A stretch of 7,863 nt of DNA from Pseudomonadota bacterium (GCA_022545625.1 JACZQS010000101.1:1-7863), one strand, 5' to 3'; counted from the stretch's first letter, positions 1-6,693 are shown. A program made the numbers and translations. Notes: generated from the letters alone by a model not told the origin.

Positions 1-2
1 GT

Positions 3-1106
3 ACTACCGGGAGTTGCGGCAGCAATAGAAGTCAAGTTGCGACGACTTTTGAGCCTGGAAGCGGATCGACAATTATGGCTTATGCCGGTATTTGTGGTGC
101 CGAAAACATTCAGAACATGGCTGATGCCATGTTTCATGCGGGTTCGATTTCACAAATTAATGACTTTGTTAAGGTGGCGGGGAATTGTAGCAACGCCGTA
201 TTGATTATTCCCTCAAATACTGATCCCTCGGCCGATGCCGGTATCAATCGAACAATACCAATCAACACATCGTTTCTGCTGCAGGGAACCGGCGGCGATA
301 CCGATGGTGACACGCTCAGCTACCAGTGGGACCAGATGGATGCTGGAACCGCTACTTCGTCAACTACCCTGGGCGACGATTTCGGAGACAATGCACTGTT
401 CCGCAGTTATCCACCACAGCCAACAGGTGATCGCGATTTTCCTGCCCTCGGCACCCAGGTGGCAGATGGTCCAATAGATCTGAGTGAAGCCTTACCCTGT
501 ACCTCGCGAATTGTTAATTTCCGCCTGACCGTGCGCGACAATAAAAGCGGGCAGGCGACCGATGACATCAGCCTAACCGTAGATGGCGCGTCCGGTCCTT
601 TCAGGATTAGCTCATTTAATACTGCCCAGACGATCTTTACCACGAGTCCTTTTATTTTCAATTGGGATGTGGCTAACACGAATACCGGAGCTGTGAGTTG
701 CGCTAGCGTAGACGTAGATTTACTTACTTTTTCTGCTGACCATAAAACCTATGCGGTGACGCAATTGCTATCGAATGTCGTCAATAATGGAAACCAGATA
801 ATAACACTGCCCGATAATTCCAGTTCAAATGCACGATTTAGAGTGAGTTGTAACAGCAATTATTTTTACGATATTTCTGATGCTGATCTGATTATCCAGA
901 ACTCAGGTGGCGGCGGGGCTGGTACCTTTGATACCACTGGCAATACAACTTTCTTTAATACCAATGGACAGGTATTCGCGACATCGGGTACCTGCGTTGC
1001 CGCTCCAATAGCGACCGGGGGTGGCGGTGGTGGAATCGATGGCCCGTGGTTATTATTCCTGCTCAGCCTGTCGTATTGCGCGCGATTGAGGCAGCATTTT
1101 ATTTAA
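3..1106 (+). CDS. Reprolysin-like (M12-type) secreted metallopeptidase, C-terminal part, 5' partial
   Basis: The frame is open from the window edge, so the ATG at 75 is an internal Met and the true start is outside. About 367 residues are visible. They begin with an FEPGSGSTIMAYAGIC stretch, the Met-turn region that follows the HExxH zinc site in bacterial reprolysin-like peptidases; the zinc site itself is off the window. After it comes a PKD/REJ-like Ig domain (DAGINRTIPI... DTDGDTLSYQW, about visible residues 73-190), then a second beta-rich domain (FRISSFNTAQT... WDVANTN) of the kind seen in these proteases. The C-terminus has six Gly, a hydrophobic run (WLLFLLSLS) and a basic end (RLRQ), resembling a GlyGly-CTERM sorting signal. 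I infer an exported protein, secreted by type II secretion and processed by a rhombosortase. Its substrate is unknown. The gene converges on the lipoprotein gene and overlaps it by 4 bp. Family assignment is firm; the sorting class is probable. Confidence 0.85.
   Translation, partial: TTGSCGSNRSQVATTFEPGSGSTIMAYAGICGAENIQNMADAMFHAGSISQINDFVKVAGNCSNAVLIIPSNTDPSADAGINRTIPINTSFLLQGTGGDTDGDTLSYQWDQMDAGTATSSTTLGDDFGDNALFRSYPPQPTGDRDFPALGTQVADGPIDLSEALPCTSRIVNFRLTVRDNKSGQATDDISLTVDGASGPFRISSFNTAQTIFTTSPFIFNWDVANTNTGAVSCASVDVDLLTFSADHKTYAVTQLLSNVVNNGNQIITLPDNSSSNARFRVSCNSNYFYDISDADLIIQNSGGGGAGTFDTTGNTTFFNTNGQVFATSGTCVAAPIATGGGGGGIDGPWLLFLLSLSYCARLRQHFI
1017..1103 (+). other. GlyGly-CTERM-like C-terminal sorting signal
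   Basis: The last 29 codons of the protease encode Gly6, then IDGP, a hydrophobic stretch of about 11 residues (WLLFLLSLSYC), then Ala-Arg-Leu-Arg. This tripartite Gly-rich, transmembrane, basic layout matches the known GlyGly-CTERM tails that rhombosortase cleaves in gammaproteobacteria with type II secretion. The hydrophobic part is short and the basic cluster is only RLR, so this is a by-eye match. No rhombosortase gene is in the window. Confidence 0.55.
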
Positions 1107-1507
1107 GGCTTACAGCGAGTTTTAATAATCGCATTATATTTGAGCGCGTAACTACGCGCTTTTTGCATCAATCTCAGATGTTCGTCGCTGCGTACCACGT
1201 CCGAAATACCATCGATCAGCTGAACACCGCATTTCAACTCGTACTTCAGACTTTCTTCATTTGACACACCAGGAATGTTGACGCTGCGTGTCGCCAACCC
1301 CAACAATCTAAAATCACCTTTTTTCAGCGCTTGTTGTGCATCGGTCTGGGGATTTGCGGCGTCGAGCCATTGCAGCTGTTTTACGTAGGGATCGACATCC
1401 CCGGATCCAGTTGCGCAGCCGGTGACTAGCAGGGACAGCAATATTATGCTAACGAATTGATTCATGGGGCATTTTATATGCTTGGTTAACAGGCGCGATA
1501 ATGCCAT
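1103..1507 (-). CDS. Small putative lipoprotein, function unknown
   Basis: A 134-residue protein with a lipoprotein signal: a hydrophobic stretch (VSIILLSLLVTG) runs into the lipobox LVTG-Cys at Cys31. It should be lipid-anchored and face the periplasm, or be moved to the outer membrane. The mature part of about 104 residues has two more Cys near its C-terminus (in LKCGV and TRCKP) that could pair. I recognise no domain. Two starts are possible. ATG at 1507 has an AGG about 9 nt upstream and gives a basic n-region (Arg, two Lys). ATG at 1465 gives MNQFVSIILL with no positive charge and no visible Shine-Dalgarno, so I prefer 1507. It lies 58 bp downstream of dctM on the same strand, perhaps cotranscribed by read-through past a weak hairpin. 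Its 3' end carries the terminator of the convergent protease gene. Confidence 0.7.
   Translation of the reverse strand: MALSRLLTKHIKCPMNQFVSIILLSLLVTGCATGSGDVDPYVKQLQWLDAANPQTDAQQALKKGDFRLLGLATRSVNIPGVSNEESLKYELKCGVQLIDGISDVVRSDEHLRLMQKARSYALKYNAIIKTRCKP
1143..1164 (+). terminator. Intrinsic terminator for the protease gene, inside the convergent lipoprotein CDS
   Basis: A perfect 7-bp stem AGCGCGT / ACGCGCT (1143-1149 and 1154-1160) encloses the 4-nt loop AACT and is followed by a T tract (1160-1164). This is the standard form of a Rho-independent terminator for + strand transcription, 37 bp past the protease stop. Read on the - strand, the stem is followed by CAAATATAA with no U tract, so it should work one way only. 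It also encodes the Lys-Ala-Arg-Ser-Tyr-Ala-Leu part of the lipoprotein. Confidence 0.7.
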
Positions 1508-1530
1508 AAAAATAACCTGGTGTAACTTGT

Positions 1531-1556
1531 AAATAAATACCAGATCGCCTGGGTAT
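1531..1556 (-). terminator. Possible weak terminator or attenuator after dctM
   Basis: On the - strand, 10 nt after the dctM stop, ATACC(C)AG pairs with CTGGTAT (7 bp with one bulged C, loop GCGAT) and is followed by TTATTT. The AT-rich ends and the interrupted U tract make it weak. It may cut transcription between the TRAP operon and the lipoprotein gene only partly. Confidence 0.3.
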
Positions 1557-1565
1557 CCTGTTACC

Positions 1566-2843
1566 TTACCCGCCGATCAATACCAGGCTCAGCGTAGGCC
1601 AGTAGGTGATGATCAAAACCGCAATCAGCAGAATGAAGAAAAATGGAATGGTCGCCCGGTAAAGCGTCATGATCGGTTTCTCGAATCGATAACTGGCGAT
1701 GAATAAATTCATCCCGACCGGAGGGGTAAAATAACCCAGTTGCATGTTGGCGAGGAATATGATGCCGAGGTGAACCGGGTGAACTCCATAACCGACCGCA
1801 ATGGGCAAGATAATCGGTACGATAATCACGATTGCGGAAAAAATATCCAGGATCATGCCGAGCGCCAGCAAGAACAGGTTGAGCAGTATCAAGAATGTCA
1901 GCTTGTCGTCGATGTACTGCTGGATCAGTTCAAACAGGCGGGTCGGAATATCCGCATCGATCATATAATTAGTCGATGCCAGCGACGCACCGATAATGAT
2001 CATGATTCCCCCGACCAGTACCATGGACTCGCGCATGATATTCGGTAGCTGCCGGAACGTGATTTCACGCATCACCAGTACCTCGACTACGAGGACATAC
2101 AGCGCGGTGACCGCGGCGGCCTCGGAGACCGCGATATATCCTCCATAGATGCCCCCGAGGACAATAATCGGCAAGGGTATCTCCCACTTCGCGGCATTCA
2201 GCGCGGCCAGCGCTTTTGTCGCATCGAAACCCTTTTTTTCAATGGTGTTCCTGGGTTGATACATGCTGTATATCGACAGCATGACGAGCATCAATAGTCC
2301 CGGAAAGATGCCGGCGAGAAATAATTGATCGATACCGATCGGTTGATCCAGGGCCATTTGCTGGGCGACCACGCCGAATAATATTAACGGTAAGGACGGG
2401 GCAAACAACAGGCCGAGACTGCCCGAACTGGTCAACAGTCCGAGGTTAAAGTTTTCACTGTAGCCGGCCTGCTTGAGCGCTGGATAAAGCAGCGCGCCAA
2501 GGGCAATGATGGTGACCCCCGATGCGCCGGTAAAAGCGGTAAACATTGCGCAGGTAAAAATCGCCACGATGGCCAGGCCACCGGGCAGCCAGCCCAGCAG
2601 ATGATTGCTTAGATCGACCAGCCGGGTCGATGCCTGGCTTTCACCGAGTAGATATCCGGCAAAGGTAAACAACGGAATGGCGAGAAGTATCGGCATCTCC
2701 GCGAGCCGATAAATCTCGATGCTGATCACCGACAAATGGATATCTTCAGAATAAAACCCCAGCATCGCGCTGGCTACAATAATCGCAAACAATGGCGTCC
2801 GTAGTATCGCCAGCATCAGCAGAAGTGGGCCGATGAGACTCAA
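1566..2843 (-). CDS. dctM: TRAP transporter large permease subunit (DctM/TatM type)
   Basis: A 425-residue, very hydrophobic protein of normal DctM length, with about 11-12 membrane segments. It forms the sodium-coupled transport channel in the inner membrane and works with DctQ. Family marks in order: AIPLFTFAGYLLG (55-67), FTGASGVTIIALG (104-116), GLLFAPSLPLILFG (144-157), VSEAAAVTALYV (239-250, the TEAAA-type motif), LGMILDIFSAI (328-338) and LGYFTPPVGMNLF (369-381). FAPS replaces the more usual PPS in the third motif. The start codon is TTG (2843-2841), overlapping the dctQ stop TGA in a TTGA. A GCAGG sits about 6 nt upstream, supporting TTG as the real, translationally coupled start. The first in-frame ATG is codon 10, inside the first membrane helix. 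Family is certain; the substrate cannot be read from this subunit. Confidence 0.95.
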   Translation of the reverse strand: MSLIGPLLLMLAILRTPLFAIIVASAMLGFYSEDIHLSVISIEIYRLAEMPILLAIPLFTFAGYLLGESQASTRLVDLSNHLLGWLPGGLAIVAIFTCAMFTAFTGASGVTIIALGALLYPALKQAGYSENFNLGLLTSSGSLGLLFAPSLPLILFGVVAQQMALDQPIGIDQLFLAGIFPGLLMLVMLSIYSMYQPRNTIEKKGFDATKALAALNAAKWEIPLPIIVLGGIYGGYIAVSEAAAVTALYVLVVEVLVMREITFRQLPNIMRESMVLVGGIMIIIGASLASTNYMIDADIPTRLFELIQQYIDDKLTFLILLNLFLLALGMILDIFSAIVIIVPIILPIAVGYGVHPVHLGIIFLANMQLGYFTPPVGMNLFIASYRFEKPIMTLYRATIPFFFILLIAVLIITYWPTLSLVLIGG

Positions 2844-3343
2844 TTTGACCTGCCGGCCCGTGGTTTAACCCGGCGCAAATACAGCGATCCCCAGCGCAGC
2901 GAAAATAGAAAATAACGAATCCCGATCAGCGCGAAAGTGATCGGGATGATAATCTCGAGCGCCCAGGCCGGGATACCCAGGATGCCGGTCAATCCATCAA
3001 CAAAATCCAGCCGGACCCAGTAGGCGCCATTCCAGGCCACCAACAGGCAAACCCACGAAGTGAACTGCCCGACAAAGGTCTGAATTAACAAATACGATGT
3101 TTTGCTAAAGAAATGGGAAACCAGGTCAATATGAATATGCCGGTTGTCCCGGCTCGCAACTGTCGCCCCAATCATACCCAGCCAGAGAACCATAATGCGC
3201 AGCAACGGGTCGGCCCACACCAGGCCGAATTCGAACAGGTTCCGCAGTAATATCTGGGTCGATGCCAGTAGAATCATGCTGCTGAGCAACACCACCAGCA
3301 GGAAATCTTCAAACCGGTGTACGGACTTGACCAGTACGCGCAT
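2840..3343 (-). CDS. dctQ: TRAP transporter small permease subunit (DctQ/TatQ type)
   Basis: A 167-residue membrane protein with four predicted helices (about residues 13-33, 46-64, 84-104 and 127-148). The segment WADPLLRIMVLWLGMIGA, then a short loop and RHIHIDL (residues 43-73), is the DctQ signature: an acidic residue after Trp, a Met/Leu-rich helix, then Arg-His-Ile before the third helix. DctQ pairs with DctM in the inner membrane and helps dock the binding protein. The ATG at 3343 is only 2 nt past the dctP stop and has no clear Shine-Dalgarno, so translation is probably coupled to dctP. The 3' end overlaps the dctM start by 4 bp. The C-terminus is short and basic (RRVKPRAGR), expected in the cytoplasm. 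Confidence 0.95.
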   Translation of the reverse strand: MRVLVKSVHRFEDFLLVVLLSSMILLASTQILLRNLFEFGLVWADPLLRIMVLWLGMIGATVASRDNRHIHIDLVSHFFSKTSYLLIQTFVGQFTSWVCLLVAWNGAYWVRLDFVDGLTGILGIPAWALEIIIPITFALIGIRYFLFSLRWGSLYLRRVKPRAGRSN

Positions 3344-3345
3344 GG

Positions 3346-4347
3346 TTACTGGGCTTTTCTATATTCGCTCAGGTGCTGCAACACTTGATCTACCGCTTCC
3401 TGGGTAACAATCCCCGATTTTGCCATGTTGGCGATGGCTTGAGCGGAGAGTTTTTTCCAACGCCTGATTTCCGCCGGATCGGGTTTAACATATTCGATGC
3501 CGTAATTTTTCAGCGCCTCCGTGGCCTTATCATTGTCGGACCGGTTCAACCTGTCCAGTTGCTTAAACACAGTGTCGATTTCCTGTTTTACAATGATTTG
3601 ATCCTCGGCATTAATCTTGTCAAATGATTTTTTCTGTATGGCCAACAAACCGGTAAGGAAAATGACCGGTATATCGGTCACGTAAGCGGTGCTGCTGTGC
3701 CACTGGAAGGCGATTGCCGCGGTCGAGGTTACGGCCACTGTTTCAATCAAGCCAGTCTGCAGTCCGGTGAAAACGTCTGCAATGGAAAGGGAAATAGGTG
3801 ATATTCCGAGAGCTTTATAAGTCTCCAGTACCACGTTATCACCTTCCGGGAGCCACACCTTACTGGAACGAATCGCTTCAAGGTCAGTGAGCGGCTGCTG
3901 CGACATGATTCGCGCAAATCCACCGTTGGCGATACCCAGTAAAACAAATCCACCTTGCTCCATATTCTGCTTCAAGTATGCATCCATTTTGGAACGCACG
4001 TAGTCAACTTCGTCGATAGAATTAAAAATCATCGGCAGGCTCAAAACCTGGATACCCGGGTAGATATGCTCCAGACCACTCGAAGTGAAAGCGCCGCCGT
4101 GCAATTGCCCGACCTTGATCTTGCGATGCACACTTTGATCGTTGCCCATCACGCCGCCGGGATAAAACTTCAGCTTGACTCGACCGTCTGTTTTTTCACT
4201 GATGTTTTTAGCCCCTTGCTTCATCAGCTTCATCCAGGTGGTGCCGGCAGGTGCGAGCGTGGCGATTTTGAATGTTTTTGCCAGGCTATGACCGCTGTAT
4301 ATAAAGGTCAGCAATGCGATCAGGCAAATTCTGATAAAGAGTTTCAT
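3346..4347 (-). CDS. dctP: TRAP transporter periplasmic solute-binding protein (DctP family, TP0957/TatP-like subgroup)
   Basis: A 333-residue exported protein that captures the substrate in the periplasm and hands it to DctQM. The signal peptide has a basic start (MKLFIR), a hydrophobic core and a likely cut after SLA (residue 23). The mature part begins with KIATLAPAGTTW, typical of the family, and continues with VKLKFYPGGVMG (57-68) and LHGGAFTSSGL (82-92). The site that reads K-I/L-R in dicarboxylate and sialate binders is KVWLPEGD here (163-170), so Trp165 replaces the carboxylate-binding Arg. This W-x-P-E-G-D form, with AFQWHSS further on (213-219), marks the subgroup that works with TatT. 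The ATG at 4347 has an AGGA about 8 nt upstream. It lies 128 bp downstream of tatT and 2 bp before dctQ. Family is certain, subgroup likely, ligand unknown. Confidence 0.93.
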   Translation of the reverse strand: MKLFIRICLIALLTFIYSGHSLAKTFKIATLAPAGTTWMKLMKQGAKNISEKTDGRVKLKFYPGGVMGNDQSVHRKIKVGQLHGGAFTSSGLEHIYPGIQVLSLPMIFNSIDEVDYVRSKMDAYLKQNMEQGGFVLLGIANGGFARIMSQQPLTDLEAIRSSKVWLPEGDNVVLETYKALGISPISLSIADVFTGLQTGLIETVAVTSTAAIAFQWHSSTAYVTDIPVIFLTGLLAIQKKSFDKINAEDQIIVKQEIDTVFKQLDRLNRSDNDKATEALKNYGIEYVKPDPAEIRRWKKLSAQAIANMAKSGIVTQEAVDQVLQHLSEYRKAQ

Positions 4348-4385
4348 AGATCCGTCCTGGCTAGGTATTTTGAGGTCATGAGAAC

Positions 4386-4406
4386 ATCGAATATCCGTTA
4401 TTCGAT
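4386..4406. repeat. Perfect 8-bp inverted repeat in the tatT-dctP gap
   Basis: ATCGAATA (4386-4393) and TATTCGAT (4399-4406) are perfect inverted copies around a 5-nt spacer, about 39-59 nt upstream of the dctP start. No U tract follows on the - strand, so it does not look like a terminator. It could be an mRNA hairpin that protects the 3' message after processing, giving more DctP than TatT, or an operator for a dimeric regulator. The rest of the 128-bp gap (4348-4475) shows only the dctP Shine-Dalgarno. Confidence 0.45.
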
Positions 4407-4475
4407 AGATTCATAGACATTGGAATTATCTGTAAATTCCTTTATAGCAGTGTTGCAGCAAACTTTGGGCTATTG

Positions 4476-5324
4476 CTAGAAAAAATCAACCGATTCTTCC
4501 AGTAATTCACTAGCCTGTAATTTTGCAATAGTATTGATCAGGGTCAGGCCCGGTACTTCGGCGGGTTCGGTAAGCACCGCCTGGAGCAATTGATCGTGCA
4601 ACTCCTGGTCGAATACCATCCGCGCATAATGCTGCGCCATCAGTACATTGATCATCAGGTTTTTGCCCGCTGAAATCTCATTCGCACGCTCGAAATGGGC
4701 GCGACCCTTTTCTGGTTTGCCGCCGAGGCTTGGTGGAAGCTGGGTCGACAGGACGCCGAGGTAAATATGCGAGCCGCCATTGTCATAATTTTCATCGAGC
4801 TTGATGCATTGCTCGAATAACACGGTTAACTTTGGCAGTTCAGCCAGCGCGTTCCAGTCATCAGCGTTAACCTGAATCCAGCTCGCCCAGGCAGTCGCAA
4901 AGCCATATAGAACAGGCATGTCATTTATAGCCGTATCATCGAGCAGACGCTTGAATTCCTTCAGTTGAGCCGGAAGGGCCTGGCAGAGTTTTGGAACTTC
5001 AATACACAACGCTGTTCTTGCATAGCCGAAGGATTTTTCGGCCAGTCGTTTTGCGCGTTCCTCATCCTCGATAAATGCCGAGGTATAAGACGAATACAGT
5101 TTGGCACCCGCCAGCAGTAAATCGGTATTCTCGGCGTCGCCTTCGATCAAACCGTCGAGCATCAGCAGGTAGGCCGGTGCACCCAGGCGCACTGTTTCCA
5201 GATCGTTCTGATTCAATATCGCCAGGGTAATGTTATCGGCCATCCGCGTGGTCGCCGAGCTGATCAAACTTGCGCATCCGGTCAGCAGTAAGATCGCCAC
5301 AAAACCAGCCGTCGTTTTTATCAT
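4476..5324 (-). CDS. tatT: TatT-type TRAP-associated TPR lipoprotein
   Basis: A 282-residue lipoprotein. The lipobox LLTG-Cys17 follows a short hydrophobic signal, so the mature protein should be lipid-anchored with an alpha-helical body facing the periplasm. The helical repeats look TPR-like (LLLAGAKLYSSYTSAF, AKRLAEKSFGYARTAL). Two stretches are characteristic of the TatT family: YLGVLSTQLPPSLGG then AHFERANE (about residues 188-217), and the ending LTEPAEVPGLTLINTIAK (about 251-268). In Treponema pallidum the TatT protein TP0956 forms a pored trimer and binds its partner binding protein TP0957. By analogy this protein may hold or shuttle ligand for the DctP encoded next to it. The ATG at 5324 has an AAGG about 11 nt upstream. 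As first gene of the operon it follows a candidate promoter. The assignment is by pattern and context and is strong. Confidence 0.88.
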   Translation of the reverse strand: MIKTTAGFVAILLLTGCASLISSATTRMADNITLAILNQNDLETVRLGAPAYLLMLDGLIEGDAENTDLLLAGAKLYSSYTSAFIEDEERAKRLAEKSFGYARTALCIEVPKLCQALPAQLKEFKRLLDDTAINDMPVLYGFATAWASWIQVNADDWNALAELPKLTVLFEQCIKLDENYDNGGSHIYLGVLSTQLPPSLGGKPEKGRAHFERANEISAGKNLMINVLMAQHYARMVFDQELHDQLLQAVLTEPAEVPGLTLINTIAKLQASELLEESVDFF

Positions 5325-5359
5325 CCTGATAACTACCTTGATATGAGATTGAGGGTCAT

Positions 5360-5387
5360 ATTATATGTGTTTAGGTCACGACAACAA
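5360..5387 (-). promoter_or_regulatory. Candidate sigma-70 promoter of the tatT-dctPQM operon
   Basis: On the - strand a perfect TATAAT (5365-5360) lies 16 bp after TTGTTG (5387-5382), a poor 3-of-6 match to the -35 box. Transcription would start near 5353, about 28 nt before the tatT ATG. The weak -35 suggests an activator or low basal use. The 92-bp gap (5325-5416) is AT-rich and holds nothing else clear. Confidence 0.45.
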
Positions 5388-5416
5388 TTTAAACAAAAAT
5401 GACTTTAGCTGTCACG

Positions 5417-6592
5417 TCACGCTACTCGACTGGCCTTCATGGTTTTCGCGGCACTGGTAAATCCACCATCGTTGCCATCGACAAAGTGGATGTGCTCGCC
5501 CTTCTCGACACTAAATACCAGGCAGGTCATTAGCGCAGAGTCAGCACGATGCAGTCCATATAGCAGCTCGCCTCGCTCGGCACGCAAGGCCAGCATCTTG
5601 TCGATTTCGTCAGCCTGGGCCAGGGTGCAGTCAAGGAGTATTCGCAAGGTATCGTCGAATCGGCGATAATCGGTGTTACTGCGTAATTCAACACGATATT
5701 GCCTGCCCCGGTAACCACCGACTGTCAAATCAAAGCGGTCCAGGAACCACTGAAACAGGCTGTATAGATAAAGCCGTAAAGCCCATAACAGACGATTTCG
5801 CTTGCCAACGGTGGCATCGATCTCGGCGCCCAGCCCACGCGGTGGCCAGCGAAACTTCATATTATTGTCGGATATCGGTTTGCCCTGATTGATCGCTTCC
5901 GCGGAGATCTCGCCCAGTGCGTCGATTAACGAGCGGTAGATTTCGGCTTTTACACTTTCTTTATCGGCGGTAGCCTGTATCAGCACGCTCAGCATCACGC
6001 CGTTTTCTGAGGCCAGTGGTTCCCAACGGCATGACAACCCACCCAGGTCAGGCGGCTCGTTATCGTGGTTCTCTTCGATCAGGTAGTCAGAATTAGATTT
6101 GATCCAACGCTCGGCCAGTTCGATTCCACCACCAGAAAAGGTTGCCAGCACATTGCCCGGGCTGATTTGATACTTGGCGACCAGTACCCTGGACCCGTCA
6201 GTCGCATTGATACGTGCCACCGGCACGATACCCACGCGTAAGGATAAATTAAATTTAGTTTCAGCCAGGCTGCGAACCGCCAGCAGGGTTTTCTTACAGG
6301 CATCGACCCGGTTCGGTGGTGTGAGCAAGGTGGCGCCGTCGCCGCCAAATACGTAGGGAATTTCTCCGCGGGCACTGATGTTGAGTACCGCGTTAATGCA
6401 GGCCGCACCGATCATATTTACTTCCTTGTAACGGCCTTCGCCGATGGCCCGGGTCGAACCCTGGATATCGGCGATAACCACAAACCAGTCGTCGGGGGCA
6501 ATTTTATAGTGATCGATATTCGCTACCTGGGAGAAATCGTCGAATGACGAAATATCAGCATAAAAATTCGCAGTGGACGCTGGTAGACCCAT
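5417..6592 (-). CDS. DUF3095 family protein, class III nucleotide cyclase-like
   Basis: A full-length (391 aa) cytosolic DUF3095 protein. The N-terminal FYADISSF, the segment VVIADIQGSTRAI (39-50), YKEVN (55-59) and YVFGGDGATLL (80-90) match the family. So do the C-terminal FDDTLRILLDC (312-322), YGLHRADSALMTC (345-357) and HIHFVDGNDGGF (368-378). The core resembles class III cyclases: Asp42 and Asp85 sit where the two metal-binding Asp residues are expected, 43 apart (close to the usual ~44). RVGIVPV (119-125) matches the strand after them. GGGIELAERWIK (154-165) aligns with the V-N-x-A-x-R motif, keeping the Arg (162) but with Glu158 for Asn. Activity is therefore uncertain; nucleotide binding or an altered product is possible. 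The ATG at 6592 gives the normal family N-terminus but has no Shine-Dalgarno. It lies 92 bp upstream of tatT on the same strand; a functional link is only inferred. Confidence 0.88.
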   Translation of the reverse strand: MGLPASTANFYADISSFDDFSQVANIDHYKIAPDDWFVVIADIQGSTRAIGEGRYKEVNMIGAACINAVLNISARGEIPYVFGGDGATLLTPPNRVDACKKTLLAVRSLAETKFNLSLRVGIVPVARINATDGSRVLVAKYQISPGNVLATFSGGGIELAERWIKSNSDYLIEENHDNEPPDLGGLSCRWEPLASENGVMLSVLIQATADKESVKAEIYRSLIDALGEISAEAINQGKPISDNNMKFRWPPRGLGAEIDATVGKRNRLLWALRLYLYSLFQWFLDRFDLTVGGYRGRQYRVELRSNTDYRRFDDTLRILLDCTLAQADEIDKMLALRAERGELLYGLHRADSALMTCLVFSVEKGEHIHFVDGNDGGFTSAAKTMKASRVA

Positions 6593-6663
6593 ATTTCTGG
6601 ATTACTTATCAAGACAGTAGAGAGAGTAACCAGAATTGAGTTTAATTCAAATAGTCGTAGAAG

Positions 6664-6693
6664 TTGACCCTGGAAACGCTGGGGCCGCATAAT
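6664..6693 (+). promoter_or_regulatory. Candidate sigma-70 promoter for the right-hand + strand gene
   Basis: TTGACC (6664-6669, 5 of 6) and CATAAT (6688-6693, 5 of 6) are separated by 18 bp. Transcription would start near 6700, leaving a leader of about 90 nt before the ATG at 6790. The 197-bp divergent gap (6593-6789) also holds a weak GAATT/AATTC inverted repeat at 6633-6648 and a run of seven G at 6773-6779. I found no convincing promoter for the divergent DUF3095 gene. Confidence 0.5.

Noticed and set aside
1740..2048. 102-codon + strand open frame opposite dctM
   Set aside because: Its His/Asp/Gln-rich, low-complexity composition is what the complement of membrane-helix codons gives; dctM is unambiguous on the other strand.
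3955..4416. 153-codon + strand open frame opposite dctP
   Set aside because: It is antisense to a clear DctP gene, has no recognisable domain and has no ribosome site; it follows from the codon pattern of the real gene.
4436..4475. Separate promoter for dctP (TATAAA within the tatT-dctP gap)
   Set aside because: No -35 box lies at a workable distance from this TATAAA.
5400..5414. Possible terminator after the DUF3095 gene (TGAC...GTCA followed by TTTTT on the - strand)
   Set aside because: The stem is only 4 bp with an A-A mismatch next to it, too weak to call.
6633..6648. GAATT/AATTC inverted repeat in the divergent gap
   Set aside because: Five AT-rich base pairs in an AT-rich stretch are expected by chance; no second copy was seen.
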